This document shows positions 35,554 through 44,338 of a DNA stretch of 64,000 nt, in pieces. The translations under genes and the position numbers were made by a program. The notes below the pieces were generated by a model, which was not told where the DNA came from, searched no databases, and saw nothing but the letters and a program-made list of their open reading frames with translations. The DNA is from Streptomyces sp. AJS327 (GTDB lineage Bacteria > Actinomycetota > Actinomycetes > Streptomycetales > Streptomycetaceae), in the NCBI RefSeq assembly GCF_013450295.1, contig NZ_SKBR01000001.1, forward strand, positions 2,120,501-2,184,500, written 5' to 3'. Position 1 is the first letter of the stretch; every line of letters starts with the position of its first letter.

Positions 35554-37374
35554 TCAGGAGGCCATCTTGCGGGCGATCCGCTCGACCGCGGCCGCCCGGT
35601 CCCCGCGCAGCTCCTCCCAGCGGAGTCCGAGGGCGGTGAGGGTGAACTGCGCCTGTTCGCCCCACACTTCGTCCTCCGCGTACCGGAAGAGCGCCTCCGC
35701 GTACTCCTTCCGCTCCTTCCGGGGGCGGCCCTCCCAGAAGGCGAGCGTCCTCCCCAGGTGCTTGAGGGTGCCGAGCGCTCCGTCGTCGGACGAGGGCTGG
35801 CTCGTCTGATACCAGCGCTGCGCGAAGAAACGCCAGGCCTTGTACGCGCCGAGGGTCATACCGGCGCCCGCGGCCACCCCGGCCAGGGCCCAGCCGACCG
35901 GGGTGGCGAACAGCGCGGTGGCCCCGGCGGTCGCGCCCGCGGCCACGGCGATCGTGGCGACCAGGGTGGCCACCGAACCGGCGGCGCCCGTGGCACCGCT
36001 CACCGCGGCCACGACCTTCTTCCAGTAACCGTGCTGGTTCTTCTTCAGCGCGTACCGCTGGATCATCACCATGGAGATCTCGCGCGACTCGCCCGACTCG
36101 TACGCCCGCGCGGCCCGTTCCACGTCCGCGACGGCCTCCTCGATGGCCGCGCGCACCCGCTGGCGGAGGACGGCTCGCTCGCGGGCCTCCGCCAGCTCCC
36201 GCTTCGCGACCGTCAACTCGTCGCGTCGCCGGTCGACCTCCGCCCGTCTGGTGTGCAGCGCCTCGGTGAGCGACCGCAGTTGTTCGAGCCTGCCAGCACG
36301 CTCGAACGAGTCGAGATTCGCGACCTCGGGCGTATGGCGCTGCTCGTGCATCTCGTCGAGGGTCTCCTCCAGGCGCTGGATGTACAGCTCGTCGACGTCG
36401 ATGTCGAACTGGAGGCCGGAGACCAGCTCTTGCCTCACACCGACCTCCTTCTCGGCCTCGCGCAGCACCTCGTCGGGCGCGCTCAGCCGCTCGATCGCCG
36501 CCTCCAGCTCCCTGACCCGCTCCCGCGCGCGCACCGCCTTGCGGGCGTACCTTCCGGCCTGGATCGTCCCGGTGACCAGGGCGGCCCCGGCGCCCCCGGC
36601 GAGCACCCCGTGGTAGTCGTGGACGTTCTGCCCGGCGAGGTTCATCGCGCCACCCGCCCCGCTGGCGGCCTGGCCGAGGAACGCGGAGCCGCTCTGCGCG
36701 GTCTCCGCCCCGGCCGTGCGGAGGGTGCTGCCCGCCTCCTGTCCCCGCACCCCGGCGCCCTCCGACCGGTCCTCGCGCAGCGCCCGGGTCGCGGTGACCG
36801 CGCTGGTGCCCGCGGCCACGGCGGAGGGCAGCATGCTCGCGAACGGGCCACCGATGCCTGCCGCGTAGGAGGAGTCGGTGCTGGTGGTGGGGTCGAGGAA
36901 GTCGTGCGGTACGCCCGGCGTCTGGGCGGTCTCCACCGAGGCGCCCCCGGCGACGGTGTGCGGATCGCCGGTCGCCCCGACGCCCTGGACGGTTCCCGCC
37001 CCCGCGGCCCGGGCCTGCTGTCCGGGGGAGGCGGTGGGACGGGCCGTCCCGTCCCGACCGGCCGCGCCCGAGCGCTCCGCCTCGCCGCCGGTGCCGCCAG
37101 CCCGCTGTACGGGGGCGCGCCCGCCGACGGCCGCCGACACCGCCGCGTTGCCCGCCGCCTGCTGCAACACCCGGACGGTGTGTGGCGTCAGGGCGGCGGG
37201 GCCGCCGGTCACGGCGTGCCGCGCGGCGCGGCCCGCCGGCTCCGCACCGCGCACCGGCGCCGCCGGGGCCCGCTCGCCGCCGGGCGCCGTCTCCCGCCGT
37301 TCCCGCTCCCGCACTGCTGCCTCCAGACGCCGCGGGCGCGCCCGTTCGGCGCCCCGCCCCAGGCTAGGCGGCAC
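35554..37374 (-). CDS. Probable eCIS cargo: coiled-coil protein with Gly/Ala-rich membrane-active segment
   Basis: A 606-residue protein without an enzyme domain I can name. Residues 63-92 contain VRVLQQAAGNAAVSAAV followed by PVQRA, the LQ-x-AGN-x-AV type motif found near the N-terminus of proteins encoded with extracellular contractile injection systems (eCIS) in actinobacteria. Residues 93-260 are Ala/Gly-rich and probably disordered. Residues about 280-435 are strongly heptad-like and charged (coiled coil). Residues about 450-515 are a long Gly/Ala-rich hydrophobic stretch, like a membrane-inserting hairpin. The start is a GTG. No eCIS structural gene is in the window, so it would be an orphan cargo or toxin. 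Function is inferred from composition and motif only. Confidence 0.6.
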   Translation of the reverse strand: MPPSLGRGAERARPRRLEAAVRERERRETAPGGERAPAAPVRGAEPAGRAARHAVTGGPAALTPHTVRVLQQAAGNAAVSAAVGGRAPVQRAGGTGGEAERSGAAGRDGTARPTASPGQQARAAGAGTVQGVGATGDPHTVAGGASVETAQTPGVPHDFLDPTTSTDSSYAAGIGGPFASMLPSAVAAGTSAVTATRALREDRSEGAGVRGQEAGSTLRTAGAETAQSGSAFLGQAASGAGGAMNLAGQNVHDYHGVLAGGAGAALVTGTIQAGRYARKAVRARERVRELEAAIERLSAPDEVLREAEKEVGVRQELVSGLQFDIDVDELYIQRLEETLDEMHEQRHTPEVANLDSFERAGRLEQLRSLTEALHTRRAEVDRRRDELTVAKRELAEARERAVLRQRVRAAIEEAVADVERAARAYESGESREISMVMIQRYALKKNQHGYWKKVVAAVSGATGAAGSVATLVATIAVAAGATAGATALFATPVGWALAGVAAGAGMTLGAYKAWRFFAQRWYQTSQPSSDDGALGTLKHLGRTLAFWEGRPRKERKEYAEALFRYAEDEVWGEQAQFTLTALGLRWEELRGDRAAAVERIARKMAS

Positions 37375-37446
37375 CCCGGCGGCCGTGGGGCCCTCGCGGC
37401 GGAGCCGATCGCGCAGACCTGCGCGACCGAAGGGGCAACCGGGCCA

Positions 37447-37477
37447 AGCGGGGCGGGCAGTGGTGGCCCGCCCCGCT
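37447..37477. terminator. Perfect 12-bp hairpin at the end of the nitrobindin-like gene
   Basis: AGCGGGGCGGGC (37447-37458) pairs with GCCCGCCCCGCT (37466-37477) around a 7-nt loop. It begins at the stop codon of the minus-strand gene. Confidence 0.75.
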
Positions 37478-38040
37478 CAGCCGTCCGTCGCGTCCGGCAC
37501 CCGGGTCAGCTCGGCGGTGAGGTGCGGGCTCAACGGCTGCCCCATGGCCGCCATGTCGTACGCGTAGGAGAGGCCGTCCCCGGAGTGGGCGTAGCGGCGG
37601 CGGCCCGCGGTGACCTCCTTGGCCAGCGGGGTGCGGGCCACCTCCTGGCTGCTCATCTCGATGACGGCTCCCGCGCCCTCGTCGCCCTCCCCGGCCGTGA
37701 CCCGCCCGGTGTAGATCTCGGAGATCCCGGTGGGGTGGTTGAGCAGCGCCTCCAGGTAGCCGTCCGGGCCGACCCGCAGCCAGCCGCTCTCCCGCCCCGA
37801 GGGGCGCAGCGCGCCACCGTTCCCGTCGAGGAGCCAGGCCCGCGAGGTGTAGTGGAGGAAGGGCCGTCCGTCGTGCGAGAGGCTCAGCTCCCAGGCGAAG
37901 GCGAAGCCCTCTGACAGGGTGGGGTAACGGCCCTCGCCCCGGCCGCGCCAGACCCCCAGGAACGGCCGCACGGGAAGCAGCCAGGGATGGAGGGCCACGC
38001 TCTCGGAGGGGGAGTGGGCGTCGGGGAAGGGAGTCGTCAC
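37477..38040 (-). CDS. Nitrobindin-like heme-binding beta-barrel protein (THAP4/DUF1794 family)
   Basis: A 187-residue protein of the nitrobindin/FABP-like family. The family mark G-x-W-x-G-x-G-x-G-x-YP is present as GVWRGRGEGRYP near residue 30. The C-terminal HLTAELTRV should contain the proximal histidine that binds heme. Nitrobindins bind ferric heme and can isomerise peroxynitrite. AAGGAG precedes the GTG at 38040, which fixes the start. It follows lpdA by 11 bp, so the two are probably co-transcribed. Confidence 0.85.
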   Translation of the reverse strand: MTTPFPDAHSPSESVALHPWLLPVRPFLGVWRGRGEGRYPTLSEGFAFAWELSLSHDGRPFLHYTSRAWLLDGNGGALRPSGRESGWLRVGPDGYLEALLNHPTGISEIYTGRVTAGEGDEGAGAVIEMSSQEVARTPLAKEVTAGRRRYAHSGDGLSYAYDMAAMGQPLSPHLTAELTRVPDATDG

Positions 38041-38051
38041 CGTGTGCTCCT

Positions 38052-39455
<1,404 letters not shown>

Positions 39456-39518
39456 CATGACCTCTGCCTTCTTCGATCGGCTTTCCGGGCCGATTCTTCC
39501 CTGCCGCCGGGGAGTGGT

Positions 39519-40499
39519 TCACCGCTTCGTCAGCTGTGTGATCTTCCTTGCACTCTCGGCGGCGGCCGCCCCGGAGGTCTCGTGCCGGACCACGGTGGGG
39601 GAGCCCTGCCACTGGCCCATTCTGGTCCCGATCTCGGCGCCCGCCCGCCGCACGGCGGCCACCAGCCGCTCCTCGGGCGCGTGCGGCGCGTGCGCGGGGA
39701 TGAGCAGGGCGACGGCGCCGACCACGACGTCCCCCCAGCTGACGGGAGTGGCGAAGGTGTTCCAGCCACGGGTGCACTCCTCTCGTCCGATGGCGAATCC
39801 GTGTTCCCGGATGTGGGCGAGCGAGGCGCGTAATCGGTCGGCGTCGCGGTAGACGCCCGGGCCGCCGCCGACGGGCGGGGGGCCGGAGAGGATCTGCTCC
39901 CGGTGCACTCGGGGGAGGTGGGCCAGCATGACCCGCCCCGGGGTGCTGAGTCGCAGACAGCGGTTGGCGGCCACGACCTGCCGCGGGCTGATGCCGAGTT
40001 CGGTCAGGTCGGAGTCGCCGACGGCCATGTCGATGCACTCGCGGCGGGCGCCCCCGAAGAACGTCAGACCGTAGAAGAAGGCGAGTCCGGGGGTGGCGGC
40101 CTGGCGCAGTCGCCGGAGCGGGACGGTGGTGCAGTCGCTGCCCGGTACGTGGAAGAGGCTCTGGGCGGCGAGCCGCGCGGCGGGCGGCCCGAGGCGGTAT
40201 CTGCCCCGGCCCACGCGGACGATGGTCCCGTGCTCGACGCCGGACTGGAGTATCCGGTGCACCGTCGAGTCGTCCAGGCGCGACTCCCGCGCCAGTTCGG
40301 CCAGTGAGTGTGACGCGCCGCCCAGCCGTGTGAAGGCCTGCTGGACGCGGAAGACGCGTTCGGCGTGATTGGTGCCTGTCCGTATGACGCGGTTGCCTGC
40401 CGGCGGCTGCGGAGCGATGGCGACATCCTTTCCCGTGAGGCCGCGCCCAGGGGTTCGTGTGTTGCGCACCGCGTACACCCCAGTGCCCGGTACGGGCAT
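39519..40499 (-). CDS. IclR-type transcriptional regulator at the edge of the PKS cluster
   Basis: A regulator of about 326 residues. An N-terminal winged HTH (AFTRLGGASHSLAELARESRLDDSTVHRILQSG, about 50-85) is followed by a GAF-like IclR ligand domain (LGPPAARLAAQSL, RLSTPGRVMLAHLPRVHREQIL, GREECTRGWNTFATPV). The frame is open to 40562. I chose the ATG at 40499, but GTG starts further in are possible. The codon at 39833-39831 is TTA, so expression may depend on bldA tRNA. It is divergent from the PKS cluster across a 720-bp control region and is the nearest candidate cluster regulator. Confidence 0.8.
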   Translation of the reverse strand: MPVPGTGVYAVRNTRTPGRGLTGKDVAIAPQPPAGNRVIRTGTNHAERVFRVQQAFTRLGGASHSLAELARESRLDDSTVHRILQSGVEHGTIVRVGRGRYRLGPPAARLAAQSLFHVPGSDCTTVPLRRLRQAATPGLAFFYGLTFFGGARRECIDMAVGDSDLTELGISPRQVVAANRCLRLSTPGRVMLAHLPRVHREQILSGPPPVGGGPGVYRDADRLRASLAHIREHGFAIGREECTRGWNTFATPVSWGDVVVGAVALLIPAHAPHAPEERLVAAVRRAGAEIGTRMGQWQGSPTVVRHETSGAAAAESARKITQLTKR

Positions 40500-41219
40500 G
40501 GAAAGCGATGGGAGTGTGCAGCCGTGACCCTGATATGAATCCCCCGTTCGCGCCAATCGCAACAGCTTTCACTGTGGATTTAGGCTATGCGGCCGAAACA
40601 GGCGCGTCAACCGGTTTCTTGCCAGCCTGGCCGAAACGATGGAGTTGTACGTCAAATTGCCAGCGTGAAATTGCCGGAACGGGAGGGTGTGTGTGTACCG
40701 CCGGGTAGTTAGCGCGTCGGATCCTCTTCGGGAGGTCTCGTTCCGGTGCTACGGAGCCAACCGCTGCATAGATGGTCAAAAAGGGGCATACATCGGGGAG
40801 TTGATCGCTCCGCTTGTGCTTCCTGGGGTCCGGTGTGACGCAGGTCTCGTTCCGGGGCGCGGTGCCCGCTGGTTTGCCCGGAGCGCTCCGGCGGGTCCCC
40901 TGTTCTGCGTTTTCTTGGCTAGTGAGAATTCCCCATCACGTTCCTCTCCGGGGAGCTGACACGCTATTTCTCGGCGCATGAGAAACCGGCGGACCTCTGC
41001 TCGCCCAACGGTTGACCCCGCACTGACCGGTGTTGCTAATGTTCCGGAGAAGTTGATAGTCGCACGTCTTCCGGCTGGAATTTGGCATTCCCTGGGAGGG
41101 GAATTACGGAGGTCGGGCGCCAAGCTCCGAAGATGCGTGGGAGCGGGAATGGGACACCGTGCGGGTGCCCGGACCGCCCCGTGATCCGGCCCGAACGGGC
41201 CCTGACATCGGGGGCGTGA
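40500..41219. promoter_or_regulatory. 720-bp control region of the PKS cluster
   Basis: This is the longest gene-free stretch in the window and is visibly richer in A/T than its surroundings. I found no supported gene. It contains a 13-bp direct repeat GGTCTCGTTCCGG (40734-40746 and 40843-40855), a 9-bp direct repeat GGCCGAAAC (40591-40599 and 40629-40637), AAATTGCC twice (40654-40661, 40668-40675), the dyad GGAAT-N5-ATTCC (41077-41091) and a possible promoter TTGACC (41012-41017) with GCTAAT (41035-41040). These are candidate binding sites for the IclR-type protein or others. Confidence 0.55.
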
Positions 41220-42635
41220 ATGTACGACGTCATTGTTGTGGGCGCTCGGGTGTCCGGGGCCGCGACGGCGCTGCTGCTGGCCCGGCGCGGACACCGGGTC
41301 CTGCTGCTCGACCGGGCCTCGTTCCCCAGCCCCACCTCCTCGTCCACCAACCTCATCCACCCACCGGGCGTCCAGCGGCTGAGCGCCTGGGGCGTCCTGG
41401 ACCGGCTCGCCGAGCGCACCGGCCCACCCATCACCCGCTACCGCCTCCAGACCGGACCGGTCCGTCTCGAAGCCCCACTGCCCGAGGTGGAGGGGGTGGG
41501 GTACGCCCTGTCGCCACCCCGCCTCACCCTCGACGAGGCCCTGGTCCGGTGTGCGGTGGAGGCCGGGGCGGAGCTGCGCGAGGGCGTCTCCGTACAGGAG
41601 CTGCGGCGCGACGCGGACGGCACGGTCACCGGCGTCACCGGCGTCGCGAAGGGCGCCGGGCGCTTCACCGAACGGGCGGCCCTGGTCGTCGGCGCGGACG
41701 GCAAGAACTCCACGGTGGCCCGGCTGGCCGGCGCCCGCGCCTACCGGGACGAGCCGGTGCTGAGCAAGAGTTCCTGGACGTACTGGGAGGGGCTGCCGCA
41801 CGAGGGGCTGGTGCGCACCTACCGCGACGGCCGCCGCCACCCCTTCACCTGGCCCACCCACGACGGCCTCACCATCGTCGGCACCGCCTGGCCCGCCGAC
41901 CGCTTCCCGGCCCGGACCTCGGCCGAGGAGACCGACCGTACCGTGCTCGACGCCTTCGAGCGGGCCGACCCGGAGTTCGCCGAACGGCTGCGCGCCACCC
42001 GCCGCGCCGACCGCTGGCTGACCGGCGCGGTGCCCAACTTCCTGCGCGTGCCCCACGGACCGGGCTGGGCGCTCACCGGCGACGCCGGCGCCACCCGCGA
42101 CCCCATCACCGCCTCCGGCATCACCTACGGGCTGCTCGGCGCGGAACTCCTGGCGGAGGCCGCGCACTCCGCCCTCGCCGGGCAGGAGTCGATGGACCGG
42201 ACGCTGGCCCGGTACGCGCGGGAGCGCGACCTGCTGATGACCGACCACTACGACTACACCCGGGACTACGCGCGCGTCGCGGAGCACTCCCCCGAGGAGC
42301 GCGCGCTGATCGGGGCGATGAGCCGCAGCCCCCGGCACGCGCGGGACATGATCGGCCTGTTCGCGACCGCCCTGCCGCCCGCCCGTTTCTACACCCGCGC
42401 CGGATTCCGGGACCTCTTCGACTACCTGGACGACGACGCCGGACTGCCGCCGCGGATCCGCCTGCTGCGCCTGCTCCTGCACGGCCCGCCCAGCCCCCTC
42501 GCCGCCGCCCCGGCGGCGCTCGCCGACCGGCTGCTCGCGCGCGGCCTGGGACCGATGGGCCAGCTGCTGCTGCGCAGCCGGAGGCCGCAGGCCGCACCGC
42601 CCCGTACCCGCCGTATGGAAGGAACGCCGCGATGA
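41220..42635 (+). CDS. FAD-dependent oxidoreductase (geranylgeranyl-reductase-like), first gene of PKS cluster
   Basis: A 471-residue flavoprotein of the GGR/PHBH-like superfamily. The FAD motif is VVGARVSGAATALLLARRG, the middle DG motif is VVGADGKNSTV, and the late GD motif is GDAGATRDPITASGI. Related enzymes either reduce isolated double bonds of lipids or hydroxylate substrates. Which one applies is unclear, but both fit a lipid-like polyketide. The ATG is 180 bp after the candidate promoter. The stop overlaps the AT-ACP start by 4 bp (ATGA), so it is translationally coupled to the synthase. Confidence 0.82.
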   Translation: MYDVIVVGARVSGAATALLLARRGHRVLLLDRASFPSPTSSSTNLIHPPGVQRLSAWGVLDRLAERTGPPITRYRLQTGPVRLEAPLPEVEGVGYALSPPRLTLDEALVRCAVEAGAELREGVSVQELRRDADGTVTGVTGVAKGAGRFTERAALVVGADGKNSTVARLAGARAYRDEPVLSKSSWTYWEGLPHEGLVRTYRDGRRHPFTWPTHDGLTIVGTAWPADRFPARTSAEETDRTVLDAFERADPEFAERLRATRRADRWLTGAVPNFLRVPHGPGWALTGDAGATRDPITASGITYGLLGAELLAEAAHSALAGQESMDRTLARYARERDLLMTDHYDYTRDYARVAEHSPEERALIGAMSRSPRHARDMIGLFATALPPARFYTRAGFRDLFDYLDDDAGLPPRIRLLRLLLHGPPSPLAAAPAALADRLLARGLGPMGQLLLRSRRPQAAPPRTRRMEGTPR

Positions 42636-44338
42636 CCACGACCGCGCACGCCACGGGTCCGGTACTGCTCTTCCCCGGCCAGGGGGGCTACGACGGCGCC
42701 GCCCTGCACCGCGTCCACCAGCGTCACCCGGAGGTCCGGGCGCTGCTCGCCCGCGTCGACGCGGTGACCGGCGAACTCTTCGGCCGCCCCCTGTCCGGCG
42801 CGCTCTTCCCCGGAGGGGAACCGGCCGAGCTGCGCCAGCTCCTCGACGACGCCCCCTGGGTCTCCCAACTGGCCGTGTACAGCGCGGGGCTGGCCGCCCA
42901 CCAGCGGCTGACCGCGAACGGGGTGCGGCCCGCCGTACTCGTCGGGCACAGCCTGGGCGAGATCACCGCGCTGGTCGCGGCGGGCGCGTACACCGTGGAG
43001 GACGGCGCGCGCGTCGTGGCGCGGCGGACCGAACTCGCCGCCGAGGGCAACTGCGAGGGCGGCTCGATGGTGGCCGTCGGCGCCTCCGCCTCCCGCGCCG
43101 CCCACATGGCCGCCCTGCTGGAGGACGAACCGCCGGCGGTGGCCGCCGAGAACCACGAGGGACAGACGGTGCTGAGCGGATCCCGGACGGCCATCGGCCG
43201 GGTGCGGGCCCTCGGCGAGCTGCTGCACACCGCCGTCGTCCCGCTCGACTCGCCCTTCGCCTTCCACCACCCCTCGCTGGCCCGGGCGGCCCGCCGCTTC
43301 GCGGACTTCGTCGGCGGCTTCCCCCGGCACCCCTCGGCCGTGCCCGTCTACTCGCCCATCCTGGGGCGCTTCTACGGAGCGGAGGAGCCGCTCGCGGCGC
43401 CGCTTGCCGAGCACTTCACCCGCCCCGTGCGGTTCGCCGCCGCGCTGCGCACGCTGTACGGGGAGGGCGCGCGGGTCTTCGTCGAGACCGGCGGTCGGGC
43501 CACCCTGGCCCCGGCGGCCGGGAAGGCCCTGTCGGGCGGGGACCGGGCGGACCACACCGTCCTGGCCACCCTGGCCTCCGGGCGGGACGGCGCGGACGCG
43601 CTGGAGCCGACGCTCGGCGCGCTCCGGGACCGTGGGCTGGCCGCCGCGCCGGACGGGGGTGACCTGCGGGCGCTGCTGGGACCGGCGCTCTCGGAGCGGG
43701 AGTTCGCGGACTTCTGGGCGGCCGCCGGGCACGAGGTGCTGACGCTGGTGAGCGAGCGGGCCAGCGCCTTCCTCGGCGCGCGCGGCGGCGCTGGTCCCAC
43801 GGCACCCGAGGCCGCGGCCGCCACCGCGCCGCGCGCCGCGACCGCCCTGGCCGAACCGCCGGGCGCCGCGCCCTCGTTCGGCCCGCCGCCCGGAGCCGAG
43901 CCGCCGCCCACCGCCGCGCCCACCGCCGCGCCGACCGGTGAACCGCCCGCGCCGGGTCCGGCCCCCGCGCACGACCCGGCCCCCGCGTCGACCGGGGGAG
44001 CGGACCCCGCGCCCGGCGCCGGGGCGCGGCCCTCCGGCCCGCGGGAGCACGCGGCGGGCGGCGCGCCGCCGGGACGGCAGGAGATCCTCACGGCCGTCCG
44101 GACCCTCTACGCGCGGGCCCTGGAGTACCCGGAGGAGGTCTTGACCGACGACGCCCTGCTGGAGGCCGAGCTGGGGGTCGACTCCGTCAAACAGGTCGAA
44201 CTGCTGGGCCGTGCCACCGAGTTGTACGGACTGCCCACCCGGGACCCCGGCTTCCAGCTCGCCGACCACGACACCCTCGGCAAGGTCGCCGAGCTGATCG
44301 AGGAGGGGCTGCACCAGGTCGAGGGGGTCCCCGCATGA
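42632..44338 (+). CDS. PKS acyltransferase-ACP didomain protein
   Basis: A 568-residue protein. The AT domain (about 8-320) has the nucleophile S107 in GHSLGE and H212 in FAFHHPS. The AFH pattern resembles malonyl-specific ATs (HAFH) rather than methylmalonyl ones (YASH). An Ala/Pro-rich linker of about 130 residues follows. The single ACP (about 480-565) has the phosphopantetheine serine S518 in ELGVDSVKQVELL, the sequence style of PUFA-synthase and hglE-type ACPs. PUFA systems usually carry several tandem ACPs on the KS protein, whereas here one ACP rides on the AT. Coupled by 4-bp overlaps to the genes on both sides. Confidence 0.88.
   Translation: MTTTAHATGPVLLFPGQGGYDGAALHRVHQRHPEVRALLARVDAVTGELFGRPLSGALFPGGEPAELRQLLDDAPWVSQLAVYSAGLAAHQRLTANGVRPAVLVGHSLGEITALVAAGAYTVEDGARVVARRTELAAEGNCEGGSMVAVGASASRAAHMAALLEDEPPAVAAENHEGQTVLSGSRTAIGRVRALGELLHTAVVPLDSPFAFHHPSLARAARRFADFVGGFPRHPSAVPVYSPILGRFYGAEEPLAAPLAEHFTRPVRFAAALRTLYGEGARVFVETGGRATLAPAAGKALSGGDRADHTVLATLASGRDGADALEPTLGALRDRGLAAAPDGGDLRALLGPALSEREFADFWAAAGHEVLTLVSERASAFLGARGGAGPTAPEAAAATAPRAATALAEPPGAAPSFGPPPGAEPPPTAAPTAAPTGEPPAPGPAPAHDPAPASTGGADPAPGAGARPSGPREHAAGGAPPGRQEILTAVRTLYARALEYPEEVLTDDALLEAELGVDSVKQVELLGRATELYGLPTRDPGFQLADHDTLGKVAELIEEGLHQVEGVPA

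Noticed and set aside
40687..40959. Short plus-strand frames in the region before the PKS cluster
   Set aside because: They lack the G/C third-position bias of real genes, a ribosome site and any recognisable domain.
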